From assembly GCF_900497805.2 (NCBI RefSeq), contig NW_020954588.1:8227747-8291746 (forward strand): a stretch of 64,000 bases of DNA. The letters are read 5' to 3'. This DNA is from Vombatus ursinus. Lineage: Eukaryota > Chordata > Mammalia > Diprotodontia > Vombatidae. A program made the translations under genes and the position numbers. The notes under the pieces were generated by a model. It searched no databases and was not told the DNA's origin. It saw nothing but the letters and a program-made list of their open reading frames with translations. Below are positions 43,128-53,936 of the stretch, piece by piece; position 1 is the first letter of the stretch, and every line of letters starts with the position of its first letter.

Positions 43128-43230
43128 TAACAGTAGTAGTAGCCATAGCAGCAGTAATATAACTAGGATTACTACTACTACTACTACAACTAGTACTATA
43201 ACTAGTAGTACTAGTACTAATAGTAGTTGG
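42988..43230. repeat. (GGT)n, (AGT)n and (ACT)n trinucleotide array
   Basis: GGT units, then a long imperfect AGT tract, then ACT and AGTACT words from about 43170. AGT and ACT are reverse complements, so the array can fold on itself. Confidence 0.93.
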
Positions 43231-43239
43231 TTTTTGTTT

Positions 43240-43720
43240 TGTGCTTTAGCTACCTTATATCATTTGAGCCTCACAACCATCCCGTGAAGTAGGTATTGCA
43301 GCTACTACTATATCCATTGTATAGATGAGGAAACAGAGGGTCGGAGTGGTCAGATGACATGCTCATCATCACTAGTTGAGGCAGCTAAGTGGAGCAGTGG
43401 ATAGAATGCTGAACCCAGAGTCAGGAAGACCTGAGTTCAAATCCAGCCTCAGACACTTACTAGCTGTGTGACCCTGGATAAGTTGCTTAGACTTTCTCAG
43501 TTTCAATTTCTTCATTTGTAAAATGGGGATAATAATAGCACCCACCTCCTGGAATTGTTGTGAGGCTAAAATGAGAGAATATTTATAAAGTGCTTTGCCA
43601 ACCTCAAAGTGCTGTATAAATTCTAGCTCTTATTATAGCCAGGAAGAGTCAGAGACAGGATTTGAACTCAGGTCTTCCTGATTTCAAGTATAGCACTCTA
43701 CTCACTAAGTCATGTCACAA
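43240..43720 (-). mobile_element. MIR SINE, split by a CORE-SINE
   Basis: Left 'accttatatcatttgagcct' and 'tatagatgaggaaacagagg'. Right 'gagacaggatttgaactcag' and 'gcactctactcactaagtca'. Confidence 0.82.
43378..43640 (+). mobile_element. CORE-SINE (MAR/MIR_Mars type), full length
   Basis: 'gaggcagctaagtggagcag', 'gacctgagttcaaatccagc', 'gctgtgtgaccctggataag', 'ggaattgttgtgaggctaaa' and 'gctgtataaattctagctct'. Confidence 0.92.
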
Positions 43721-43794
43721 TGAAATAGATGTGTAAAATTCCATGTGTGAATCTGGGGAAAGCTAGGCAATAGAAAAGAGATGTGTGTTCTAGT

Positions 43795-43985
43795 AGGAAT
43801 GGCCTGGAATGGGACTGATATTAACTCTGCCACAGGGCAGGATGTTGCTTTACTTTTTGACCTTGGTGAAAACACTTCACCCCTCTGTTTCCAATTTCCC
43901 ATCTATAAAGAAGAGCTAATGATACCTGGCCCACAGGGTGTTAGGAGGATTAATTAGTTAATGTTTGTCAAACACTGCAGATAAA
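43795..43985 (+). mobile_element. MIR SINE
   Basis: 'gcctggaatgggactgatat' and 'tgaccttggtgaaaacactt', then 'cccacagggtgttaggagga'. Confidence 0.7.
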
Positions 43986-44344
43986 AAAGCCTGCCTACTG
44001 TACATGCATTTTATTTCTTTCTCCTAAAACTCAATCCTGATACTGACTTGCAGGGGCAGTGGCTGCTCTCAATATAATATGATAAGATCGGAACCACATT
44101 CTCATCTGTCAGAAGAAAAGGATTTGGTATCATTAGCAGGAACATTTTTTTCCTTCTTCTTGAAATGCTATCAACAGCCGTTGTGAATCACCAAATAGGC
44201 TGCATCTTCCAGAGTATCATCCGTTTCCCCAGGTGACATTTGCAGTCTGTTGCGACTGCAAGTTACAGACCCCTAAAGGACAGATACATTCTGGGGAATG
44301 GAGGTGGGAAAGGTAGAATGGTACTGAGGATCTCTATGAAACCC
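43986..44344. other. Unassigned single-copy stretch
   Basis: No recognised repeat or exon; candidate conserved non-coding DNA. Confidence 0.4.
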
Positions 44345-44790
44345 TAATGAAACTGAGCCAGGAGAGGGGCAGGAGGATGTCAGAGGGAACGCCAGCTTGC
44401 TGCAATCTGGGGCAAATGATGCCACCTTCTGGGCCTCTGTTTTCCTGCCTTGAAAATGGTGATGACAATGCTGTCTTCTTTCTACCTCCCACACAGGAAT
44501 GGGATGCAGACTGATGCAATCACCTGTGTCTAGTGTTTTGATCTCTTTGCCAAAGGGCACTCTATTAGTTCGTTATTTTCTCACTAAATGGTTGAGACAA
44601 CATATGTGAATCTTTGCAAACCTTACAGAGATATATGGAGAAGGAAATGGCAAACCACTCCAGTATCTTTGCCAAAAAAACTCTAAATAGGCTCACAAAG
44701 AGTCAGAAAGGACTGGAAAATGACTGAACAAAAACAGCAACAAAGTGCTACACAAATATTAGCTAACTATTATTTATAATATTATTATTA
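44345..44790 (+). mobile_element. MIR SINE (weak 5' half), 3' end split by a SINE tail
   Basis: 'ccttctgggcctctgttttc' and 'atctttgcaaaccttacaga'. It resumes after 44747 with 'aagtgctacacaaatattag'. Confidence 0.6.
44634..44747 (+). mobile_element. 3' part only of a tRNA SINE with RTE-like tail
   Basis: Starts at 'ggagaaggaaatggcaaacc' and ends 'aatgactgaacaaaaacagc'. The whole tRNA head and core are missing, as in 5'-truncated reverse transcription. Confidence 0.87.
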
Positions 44791-44880
44791 TCTTGTTGTC
44801 CTCACTGTAGCCTAGTTAGGGATAGGAAGTACCAGATTCTCTGACTGCCTTTCATTTGGAGGGTTTCCTGTACTTACTTC

Positions 44881-45058
44881 GTTTAAAAATTTTAAATCCC
44901 CCCTCTCACTTAATAGTATTTTATTTTTTTCCAATTACACACAAACATGGTTTTCAACATTCACTTTTAAAAGATTTTGAGTTCCAAATTTTTTCTCCCT
45001 CCCTCCCTTTTCGCCCCCCTTCTCAAGATGGCAAGCAATCTGATATAGGCTATACATG
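44881..45058 (-). mobile_element. L1 LINE, 178-bp 3' UTR copy
   Basis: Antisense of the L1 3' UTR: 'attttatttttttccaatta', 'aaaagattttgagttccaaa', C-rich run and 'caatctgatataggctatac'. Perfect 15-base target duplication TCCTGTACTTACTTC at 44866-44880 and 45059-45073. Confidence 0.95.
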
Positions 45059-45089
45059 TCCTGTACTTACTTCATCTGATATGCTTCCA

Positions 45090-45190
45090 TAACATTTATT
45101 GAGCACCAACTACATGTCAGGTACTATTCTAGGCCCTGGGCAGATGAAGACAAAATCAAAGTAGCCCCTCAAGGAGTTTATATTTTAAAA
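45090..45190 (-). mobile_element. L2 3' tail
   Basis: 'taacatttattgagcaccaa', 'ctacatgtcaggtactattc' and 'cccctcaaggagtttat'. Confidence 0.75.
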
Positions 45191-45447
45191 GGATGTGTAA
45201 TCTCCTTCCTCAGTCATACCTTCTTGTCAGTGATGGCAGAACCTCAGGTGGCACTACAGCATGTGGAATGATTATGTTTTAGGACCTTGGACAGTTTTCC
45301 AGTTTTGTGCTTACTAATAACCCCGGAGTCATTCAATCACACGGGTAAATTGGAAAGAAAAATCCACAGGAACTAAATATGGCCCTTTTTGAACTTAGTG
45401 ACACTTTCAATAAAAGATGTTGCTTTTCAGGTCTTTGGTTCTCAGTT

Positions 45448-45560
45448 TTTAGGTTTCAATTCATTCAGTTAATCAATAAACAATTATTAAGAGCTGGGGA
45501 CACAAAAAAGAGACAAAAGACAGTGCCTGCCCTCCAGGATGACTTTAGTCATATTTTTAC
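45448..45560 (-). mobile_element. L2 3' tail
   Basis: 'cagttaatcaataaacaatt', 'gagctggggacacaaaaaag' and 'agtgcctgccctccagga'. Bases 45191-45447 hold nothing recognised. Confidence 0.75.
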
Positions 45561-45734
45561 CCATTTTAGATGCTTCAAGATTAGCATACATCATATCCTC
45601 CCCTGCTGTCAGCTAGGAGAAGCTAGGTGGACCATTTCTTTCTTTCCCTTTTTCCTGTGGATGAAGGAACTGCTCTGAACTCTGGCTCTCAAGGAAGAAC
45701 CTTTTTGAGCTCTGACTTGGCAGAAGATAGGAAA

Positions 45735-45955
45735 AGATGGTAAATTACAGGTTTAGAGCAGAAAAGGGCCCCATAATTCAACTTGGCTCATTTTATTGTT
45801 TGTCCTTCAATGAGTGAGCTGAAACCCAGAGAAGGCAAGAGACTTATCCAAAGTCACACATCTAGTAAATGACAGAACTGGGATTCCAACTCAGGTTGTT
45901 TGATGACGTAAGCCAGCATTCTTTCTACTGAGCCACACTACCTGGTTTGAACTAG
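45735..45955 (-). mobile_element. MIR SINE
   Basis: 'aactgggattccaactcagg', 'ccaaagtcacacatctagta' and 'tctactgagccacactacct'. Confidence 0.78.
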
Positions 45956-46257
45956 ACAGACTGAAGCAGCCAGGGAGAACTTTAACCGGGGTGAGATGAC
46001 AAGCACTTTGTCCGGTTGTACCAGAGTCAGTGTGTCAAATGGAGATAGTTTCTGACAGCACTTATCTTTCAGTAGCAGAGAAACAAGAGCTTAGCACCTG
46101 GTGAGCAAGATTAATTAGTTGAAATAGGCAGGTCCTCCTCCCTTCCCAGCCCTGCTATTCCTGATGGCCTCCTAAAGAGTGTCCTTGTATCCATATCCTA
46201 GGATTTGTCTCCCCATGTGGAGCAGGATCCTGGCTCCCTGTTCAACTGAGGACACAT
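45956..46257. other. Unassigned stretch
   Basis: No recognised repeat or exon. Confidence 0.45.
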
Positions 46258-46475
46258 TTGTCCCAGGTGGGTTCAAATTCCATCCCTGATACTATCTTAT
46301 GACCCTAGTGAAGTCACTTAACCTCTAAAATTCTCAGTTTCCTTATCTGTAAAATGGGAGTAGCAATAGTGCTTAGATCACAGGGTTATTGGGAAGATAA
46401 AATGAGATAATATAAGTAATGAATTTTGCAAGCTTTAAATCGCTACATAAATACATACATGTTAGCTATCATGCA
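46258..46475 (+). mobile_element. MIR SINE
   Basis: 'gtgggttcaaattccatccc', 'agtttccttatctgtaaaat' and 'gctacataaatacatacatg'. Confidence 0.8.
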
Positions 46476-47349
46476 GCCTCATCTTCACCATCCTCATTCT
46501 TATCCTCATCATCCTATCAGAACTTGTTTGCTGAATGAAGGGACCACGTCACTAGTCTCTACTATCACCAGAAACTTCTTTCTTTTACTTCTTTGAGGGT
46601 GACAGAGACCAAGCCTTTACTCCTATTTGCTTTGACCTGGGGAAAATAGGAACTTGTGGTTTTGCAATGAAATCAGTTGAGTAGAGTAATTTCTTCCAGG
46701 GTTTGCTTTTTAATGTGTTTCAGAATAGAGAATTCCAAGGATTACTTTGGTGAGGGTAGACTGTGGAAGGTAGCATGAAGCAGGACCACTCGAAGATGCT
46801 TTGAACAGCTTACTCACATTGAAGAGCAAGATATGACTTTTCCCTTGCCATGTGTGTGAGTGGGTCTTTTCCCCCACTTTCTCTGCTTTCTGTACACTAC
46901 TCCGTTTATAATACATGAGTACCCTGAGGCTACCGCCATTTTATCAACTATTTCGGTTTCCGGATGGATTGTAGAAGCTGGCTCATATCTTCTTTCAATG
47001 TTATCGGAAGTCATCACATTTACATAGCCCACTGCCTGATAAAATGGACAATTAATCTTTCCTACTATTTAGCTTGGTCTATATTCCATCGTCCTAGTGG
47101 TTTTTTTTTTTTCCATTTTCTTCCCACTCTATTTATTATATCACCCTTGGGAGAACAAACACGTGACATCTCAGGTGCCAGTCACTTCTTAGAGATAAAA
47201 GCATCTCTTAACTCTTGCCATGATGACTCACCATTCACTCATCTTAAAAGGGCTGTGTTGTCTTTAGTCAAAATCTATTTAATCATGAGTTTGAAGTTGT
47301 GGGCTGTTGTGACCCTGCTGATAACTCTGGTCCTTTCCTAATGTCAATC
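46476..47349. other. Unassigned, apparently single-copy DNA
   Basis: No recognised repeat. The frames 46710-46916, 46814-47032 and 46964-47341 have no domain. Confidence 0.45.
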
Positions 47350-48115
47350 TCTACTCATTCTGCTCCTCTGCCATAAAACCTTAAATTGCTCCCGATTGAC
47401 TCCTGAATGAAGTCCCCAGTCCTTAGGTTAGCACTGATGATGTTTCACAACCTGAGTTCAACCTGTTTCTCCAGTTTGATTTCCTACTTGTCCCCTCTAT
47501 GCATTTTATATTTCAATCAAACCTGGCCACTTGTGGGTTCTCCAACTGCCTTTGCCTTTTCCTGTCTCTTTTCCTTTGCTTACACTGTACCCTACCTCCC
47601 CCTCCCCTCCCTATATATCCACATCCTGAGGTTCTTCACAGCTCACCTCCGCCACTAACACTTTCCTGAAGGCTTCTCTGATCTCTCCAAATGGAAGCGA
47701 CCTTTCCTTCCTTTAGACTCCCACAGTGTGTTTTGGTACTCCCTAATGCGTTTAGATTACAATTTCTATTAGAGGTACTTGTGTACTGGTTTTAAGTTCT
47801 CTTAGACTGTGAACTAGCTCTATAAAGTTGGGGCCACATTTTACTTTATGCCATCATCTCCCTTCCCCAAACTTTTTTTACATCCCCATTTTACAGAGGG
47901 GGATACCTCTCTTAACACTTAACTTTCTGTTTTATTTGTTTGCATTAATCACCGACTGTCTTATATTATGAGTTAGTTTGTAGCCATATAACTTCTTTCA
48001 CTTAATCCCACTTCATTCCAGTAAATTGCTTGAGCGCAGGGTTTTTTTATGTTTCCCCGAGTCTTCCACAATGCCCAGTATACAGTAAAGCTGAATAAAT
48101 GATTGTTGATTTATT
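47350..48115 (+). mobile_element. L2 LINE 3' part
   Basis: Plus frame 47407-47658 reads FNQTWPLVGSPTAFAFSCLF and SLYIHILRFFTAHLRH, an L2-like C-terminal region. The end is L2 3' UTR ('tgcccagtatacagtaaagc', 'gaataaatgattgttgattt'). Diverged. Confidence 0.68.
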
Positions 48116-48295
48116 GATCTTTGGAATACACGGAGAATTTCCTTTTCCTTTCCTACTACAGTCCCCAAGTGTATGGATCCTTGATTTACACTGGATACAT
48201 ATAGTATCATCTTATGATACACTAAGTTTACATTTTTATCCTGCTATCTTTCTGCCTTTTACACATTGGTGTTACTGGCTTCGATGACATGTTCC

Positions 48296-48318
48296 TAATA
48301 ATAATAATAATAATAATT
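48296..48318. repeat. (AAT)n microsatellite
   Basis: About seven AAT units. Bases 48116-48295 are unassigned. Confidence 0.88.
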
Positions 48319-48475
48319 TAAAAATTCACATTTGTGTAGGGCTTTATGTAAATTACCTCTCATTTGTTCCTTGTAACTACTCTTGTTATTATTATTTGGC
48401 AGATAAGGAAATGAGGCCCAGATTAATTTTGCCTAGCCTTGAACGGCATTAGAATTCAGGTCTTTAGGATTTTCT
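48316..48475 (-). mobile_element. MIR SINE
   Basis: 'tttgtgtagggctttatgta', 'cagataaggaaatgaggccc' and 'agaattcaggtctttagg'. Confidence 0.65.
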
Positions 48476-48479
48476 TACT

Positions 48480-48625
48480 CGGTCAATCAACAAGTGTTTA
48501 GGAAGCTTACACTTACAACATGCCAGGCACTGTGCTAAGTTCAGGGAACATAAATACAAACAGAAAGAAAGGTATTTTCTGCCTTTAAAGAACTTGCTTT
48601 CTAATGGGTGGGAAGTTAACACTTA
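48480..48625 (-). mobile_element. L2 3' end
   Basis: 'gtcaatcaacaagtgtttag', 'acatgccaggcactgtgcta' and 'gaacttgctttctaatgggt'. Confidence 0.8.
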
Positions 48626-49067
48626 AAATGAGGCTGAAAAATGTGAAAGGGAGGAGGGCAAGGTACGTGGCTTTGGAGCATGGTGGAAAAAGCATGGTAA
48701 TCCAGCAACCTTATCCTGATAACCAAAGTGCCATTCCTAGAGATAGGGAATAGGTTGATTTTATCCTCTTTTTATAGTGCATGTCACTCCTGTGATGAAA
48801 TAAGTGCTTTCTTTTAATTTGAACAATATTGCTCATGGCGATGATGATGTTGAGTACTAGGCCACCTGGGGAATAAGAGGAACATCTGGATAGGCCTCCT
48901 CCAATTCTCCCTGGCATTTTCATGTCTTTTTACATGATTTTTTTTGATGCTGGGTGGCCACTTGCTTCACTCTTCATTCTAATCGTCATTGTTATCAGGA
49001 GTGTCCCAAGAAAGCATTTAAGTACCCAATGGTGTCATGGGGTACCAGTGGTGCCATTCACACAAAG
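48626..49067. other. Unassigned stretch
   Basis: No recognised repeat or exon. Confidence 0.45.
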
Positions 49068-49545
49068 TGAATCCATTGGAATCATGGAGCTAAAAGAGTT
49101 CCCAGAGGCCCTTCTGGTCCAATCCAGAGCTGAACGAGAAAACATCATGGCACAGTGGAAAAATGCTGGTTTTGGACTCAGAGAATCCTACACTGAAATC
49201 CCAATGCTTCCACTAGCTCCTTGAGCCGTGTTGGGCCCCTTGCTTCATATCTCTGGGCCTCAGCCTCCTTATCTTTAAAATGGAGGGTTTGAATTATGGG
49301 AACTCTGAAGTCCCTTGCAGCTCTAGAGTTCTAATCCAAAGGTCTCCTTTGCAGCAAGTAGGTGTCCAACCTTTGTTTGAAGACCTCCAATGAAAGGGAG
49401 TCTCTGACTTCTTGAATCAGCCTGTTCTACTTTTGTATGAGCTATCGTTGCTAGGAAGTTTTCTCTCTTCTCAAATCTGAATCTTCCCCTTTGCAACTCT
49501 ATTACTCCAATGTGGCCAAGTAGAATAAGTCTAACCCTTCTTTTA
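49068..49545 (-). mobile_element. CR1/L3 LINE 3' region, split by a MIR
   Basis: Left 'ggaatcatggagctaaaaga' and 'ggcccttctggtccaatcca'. Right 'tgaagacctccaatgaaagg' and 'tgctaggaagttttctctct'. Confidence 0.8.
49146..49332 (+). mobile_element. MIR SINE nested in CR1
   Basis: 'atcatggcacagtggaaaaa', 'tctctgggcctcagcctcct' and 'gtcccttgcagctctagagt'. Confidence 0.8.
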
Positions 49546-49547
49546 AT

Positions 49548-49751
49548 GGGCAGCTAAGGGGCACAGTGAATAGAGTTCGGGGCCTGGAGACTGGAAGAAC
49601 TGAGTTCAAATCCAGCCTGAGACACTTACTGGATGTGTGGCCCTGGGCAACTCACTTAACCCTCTTTGCCTCAGTTCTTCATCTGTAAAATGAGCTGGAG
49701 AACCATTCCAGTAAACTATTCTAGTAGAGTCAAATAGGACTGAACAACAAT
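49548..49751 (+). mobile_element. tRNA SINE with RTE-like tail
   Basis: 'gggcagctaaggggcacagt', 'actgagttcaaatccagcct', 'aaaatgagctggagaaccat' and end 'aataggactgaacaacaa'. The middle of the tail is deleted. Confidence 0.88.
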
Positions 49752-50087
49752 GACTTGTCCCCAAGTCTGGGTTGTGGGGGACATGATAATCGATCACAAT
49801 ATTCAATAATTTTTTTTGGATATTTTTTTCTATTTTTCTTCTACATCATCTATATTTCCCAATGGATGTCTCCCTCTTTCCTTTCCTAGAGAGTCATCCG
49901 TTATAACAAAGAATTAAAAAAAAAAAACAGTTGAGTAAACTAACCAACACATCCCCGAAGTCAGACATTGTATACTGTGTTTTACACCCAGAGTTGTCCA
50001 CTTCTGCATAGAAGGAGCATGCATGGCCTTCTTATGTCTCTTCTTGGTTGGGGAGGGGAGGCAGGGGATCTATTCTGTGCTAAATAC
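49752..50087. other. Unassigned stretch
   Basis: T-rich around 49800-49860. No recognised repeat or exon. Confidence 0.45.
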
Positions 50088-50240
50088 ATAGCTCATAGCT
50101 CTAGGCCTGGAAGGGTCCCAAGAAGCCAGTTAGTTCAACTCTCCCATTTTATAGATAAGGAAAGTGAAGGCCACGCAGGTAAAATGTCTGGCCTAAGGTC
50201 ACAAAGCTAGCAAGTGTCAGAGGCATGGATGCTCAGTCAC
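50088..50240 (-). mobile_element. MIR SINE
   Basis: 'ctctaggcctggaagggtcc', 'ctcccattttatagataagg' and 'gcctaaggtcacaaagctag'. Confidence 0.78.
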
Positions 50241-51235
50241 GCTCATTTGGCTTGCTGTAGGAAACATATACCTTTTATCTCACAGATGAGGCTGAGCTAA
50301 CAGCCTGCAATGACTTGCCATAATGTCTCCGTAAACACTCTCTGTATTCTGTCGCAAGTTAATTTCCCCAGAAAATTCAATAAAAAAGTTGTTAGCAATA
50401 ATAAAAGATGAACTATACCAAACCTCAGATGAGCGACCAAGGGAAGCATAGCTTCATCTTCAGACACAACAGCCTTGGAAATGTAATTAAAGAACAATCT
50501 GCAGTGAACAGGGGAGGAATAGAGAAAGACCTTCTTCCCTGAATCCTTTTCATCCTTTCCTAGCTCTGGCCTAGAATCTGTTACTACTCTATGTTGAATT
50601 CATTTCACTTCAAGATCAGCTACTTAGCAAGCATTTGAAGCACCTTAACCTAGACAGGTCATTTATCTAATCAAACCATAGTTAGAATGATTAAAAAAAG
50701 GTGTTAATAACTACTTTTTCTGAATTTAAGAGCACTGCACTCAAATCTACTCCTTGCCAGGGGCCCATTTTCTCTTTGCTAGGCACTCATTGATTATTAA
50801 TGGGAATGGCAATCATTCATACATCACGGGGGTGAATAGACTACTTAAGTAACTTTTTTTTTGCTTCAGGAGTAAAAATCTCCTTGACTCTGCCAGGAGA
50901 CAGAGCATGTACCTTCAGGAAATCAGTCTTCTAGGGTTAATTCCAGTTGAAATGCCTCAGAAATTTTTTTTGCAAGTGTTTTGACAAAGAGTACAGTGGA
51001 AAGCTGGAGACTGATTCCTCTGGTATTTCATTCCACTAGAACCCTTTGGAGAGAGTGTTCTCAAGTCAGGCTGAAGGGTCTGAGGCTGCTCCTAGGATCA
51101 GCTCAAGAGAGGCCTGAACTCCTCACTCTCACTCCCTTATGCCCACAATTAACAGATAAATGTGGGATAAACAAATTAGAGATGAATGAGAAAACAGCTA
51201 TCTCAAGGTAAAAATAACTGATACTCTGAAACTGG
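50241..51235. other. Unassigned, apparently single-copy DNA
   Basis: One kb without a recognised repeat. The first 280 bases look like candidate conserved non-coding DNA. No coding frame with a domain. Confidence 0.45.
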
Positions 51236-51700
51236 AGCAAAATAACAATAATATTAGCTAGTATTTCTTTTGGGGCAGCTAGGTGGCACTGCAGTGGATA
51301 TAGCACTGGGTTTGGAGTCAGGAAGACTCATCTTCCTGAGTTCAAATCCAACCTCAGACACTTACGAGCTGGGTGACCCTGGACAAGTCACTTAACCCTG
51401 TTTGTCTCAGATGACCTGGAGAAGGAAATGGCAAATCACTCCAGTATCTCCACCAATAAAACCCCCAAGTGGGGTCACAAAGAGTCAGACACAACTGAAA
51501 AATGAAAAGCATTTGCTTTAAGGTTTGCAAAGTGTTTTCTTAGTATATTTATCTCCTTTGATCATTACTACAACCCTGGGAGGTAGGAGCTATTGCTTTC
51601 CCCATTTTATAGACTGGAAAACTGATGCTGAATTTAAGTGACTTTCCCAGGGTCATACAGTATCTAAGACAGGATTCGAATCCCAAGCACATCACTCTAT
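51236..51700 (-). mobile_element. MIR SINE, split by a SINE
   Basis: Left 'ataatattagctagtatttc'. Right 'tttaaggtttgcaaagtgtt', 'tactacaaccctgggaggta' and 'gtgactttcccagggtcata'. Confidence 0.85.
51273..51509 (+). mobile_element. tRNA SINE with RTE-like tail
   Basis: 'ggggcagctaggtggcactg', extra 'gactcatcttcctgagttca' at the B box, 'gagaaggaaatggcaaatca' and 'gggtcacaaagagtcagaca'. Flanks AGTATTTCTTTT (51261-51272) and AGCATTTGCTTT (51510-51521) look like a decayed target duplication. Confidence 0.92.
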
Positions 51701-51872
51701 TTGCCTCTATTGTCTATATCTTGTACATACACACTTGTTTGAATGTTGTCTCTTCCATTAGAACATGAGCTTCTTGAGGGGAGGAACTGCTTTTATCTTT
51801 CTTTGTGTCCTTGACACTTAACACAGTGCCTGGTCCGTGGTAAGCTCATAATAAATGCTGGCTCATTTGAGC
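51700..51872 (+). mobile_element. L2 LINE 3' end
   Basis: 'ttgtctcttccattagaaca', 'tgagcttcttgaggggagga' and 'cacttaacacagtgcctggt'. Confidence 0.88.
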
Positions 51873-51944
51873 CTATCTACTTCCTACCCAGCTACCATCC
51901 AAGTCATAAGAAAGTATACCAAGTGAAAAAGAATGGTGATTTAC

Positions 51945-51949
<5 letters not shown>

Positions 51950-51992
<43 letters not shown>
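51950..51992. repeat. (CA)n microsatellite
   Basis: About 21 CA units. Confidence 0.97.
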
Positions 51993-51995
<3 letters not shown>

Positions 51996-52802
51996 GCTCA
52001 TCTGAATTTTAATGCTATTCATTATAAAAAACAAAGGAGAAAAGAAATAATTCTCCCTTCTTTATTTTCCCATCTTCTCTCACTACTAGCAGTGGGCTGC
52101 ATTGCATTCTTGCTACCAGGAGGCTCTTCCTGTTTTGAAATCAGTTGAACTTACAGTCCATTTGCCCTCTCATTTCCTTAAGATTAAAAAAAACCCTGAA
52201 GTTTAGGGTAGACACAGGAAATGCTTACATTTTTTCTGGTTAAAAGTACTTGTCCGTGAAGAAAAGGTAAGAAAATGTTCCCTCTTCACAGAGGTGAGAG
52301 TCTTTGGGTGTGGAACTGTCAGACTGTTTTGATGGATTGATTAGTTTTAATTAACTAACTCTTAAAAAAAATTCTTTGCTACAAGGGATGGTTGGTTGGA
52401 TAGGGGAGGACTATATTTGGAAAGGAAGGTAATGTCAAAACAAAAGATATTAATGCATTTTTTCTAAGTCCTTGAGCTCATACTTAGCATGGCACTTACT
52501 CCAATCACGGTGTCTGTGGATGTTTAGGGGTGTGGCTCCTGATTTTATGTGGGTTGAGGAGAAACCATATGTAAGTTTCCATTGTCACACAGGGAAGTTA
52601 TGATGCCACCACCTGGTGGCCAGATTGTGGCTTTCTTGTTTCATTGAAAGTTGGATAATTGGAGGGATATATGTGGGGATGTCATGATGTGATTTGGCTA
52701 AAGGAGGGAGAAGGAAGGCCTTCAAAGAATTTGCTTTTAGCTTGTAATGTATATAAATAAGAAAGCAGGCAATACTTGTTCATAGTGAACCTGGACAATC
52801 AG
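51993..52802. other. Unassigned, apparently single-copy DNA
   Basis: No recognised repeat or exon. Contains the CTCF-like motif listed next. Confidence 0.45.
52605..52622 (-). promoter_or_regulatory. Candidate CTCF-binding motif
   Basis: The minus strand reads TGGCCACCAGGTGGTGGC. The vertebrate CTCF core is close to TGGCCACCAGGGGGCGC, so 14 of 17 positions agree, including the whole CCACCAGG part. It is outside any recognised repeat. A motif alone does not show binding. Confidence 0.4.
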
Positions 52803-52965
52803 AGGATCAAAGATCTAGAATTGGAAGGGTCTTTGAAGGTTTAAGGTCATCTGGTCTACCTCCCCTTTCCATCCTCCACCACCCTCATTTCACAGAGGAG
52901 GAAACTGAGCCCCAGGGAGGAGTAGAGACAGAATCCTAACCCAGGGTCTTCTCACTCAAAATATA
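52803..52965 (-). mobile_element. MIR SINE
   Basis: 'gatctagaattggaagggtc', 'ggtcatctggtctacctccc' and 'acagaggaggaaactgagcc'. Confidence 0.78.
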
Positions 52966-53415
52966 GTGTTCTTTCCTGTGTATCTTTCCTACCATTGAAC
53001 AAAATTTACCAGTCTTTTGCGCCTACAAGAATTTAAACCAAGAATCTAGGCAAAAGGCATGCTTTTTTTTTTCCGTCTGTAGTAGTTAAAATTTCCACCT
53101 TAAAAATAAAATATGTATAGTCTTTCTGATTTTAAGATAGCCTTGACAATACAAAAGGAGCAAGGCTGTCTCATTGAATCACTGCCTAATAGTCTGAAAC
53201 AAAAACACAAAGCCAAGTGTGAACTTCTCCCATCATCTTAATGGGATGCTAATGTCGAAGGAAGTCTAATTATCAGGGAAAGATACACATGAAAATGCAG
53301 TAAAATCTAGGGGAATTTAGATTCTGCCCAGGCTGGGGATGCAATGTTCTGTTTGTAGATAGATGATATGATATGGAGATGTTGTAGTTGCCGCAACCCT
53401 GAACATGGTACCACG
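52966..53415. other. Unassigned stretch
   Basis: AT-rich, non-repetitive; possible conserved non-coding DNA. No exon. Confidence 0.45.
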
Positions 53416-53632
53416 TCTAAGCTGCACTGAGGCAGGTGAGAGCTTGATCCAACAAAAAAACTTTTTGACAAAGTTGCCCTGAAGTGGGGTTCACTGTCTC
53501 CTGGAGGGGTGAGGTCCCCATCGCTGGGGGGCCATTTGGAGGTGGGGTATGTTGTTGAGAGGGATTCTACTTAGGTATGGGCTGCATGAGGCAGATGGTT
53601 CCTTCCAACCCTGAGGATCTCTGTGTCCAGGG
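53416..53632 (+). mobile_element. CR1/L3 LINE 3' end
   Basis: 'aggggtgaggtccccatcgc', 'tgttgagagggattctactt' and 'ggttccttccaaccctgagg', in sense order. Confidence 0.75.
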
Positions 53633-53769
53633 AACCTAAGTCTAAATCAGTCTCTCAGTGGTTCTACCTTTTGGACAAAGGGTTAGCCACCAAGAAAGAG
53701 GGTGAGACCGCAGCTGCCAGAATCACAAGAAAGGGGGCTCAGGCAGATGAGACAAACAATGCAGTGGGC

Positions 53770-53925
53770 CATTAGTCAGTCAATAAACCATTAAGTGCCT
53801 TTTTAATAATAATAAAAATTTGTTATTTGCCAGGCACTATACTGATTGCTGGGGCTACAAAGAAAAGCACAAGGCAGTCGGTGCCCCTGAGGAACTTTTA
53901 CAACATTTAAATAGATAAGCAAATA
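53770..53925 (-). mobile_element. L2 LINE 3' end
   Basis: 'agtcagtcaataaaccatta', 'tatttgccaggcactatact' and 'tgcccctgaggaacttttac', with an AAT run inside. Bases 53633-53769 are unassigned. Confidence 0.82.
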
Positions 53926-53936
53926 AACAATAATTC

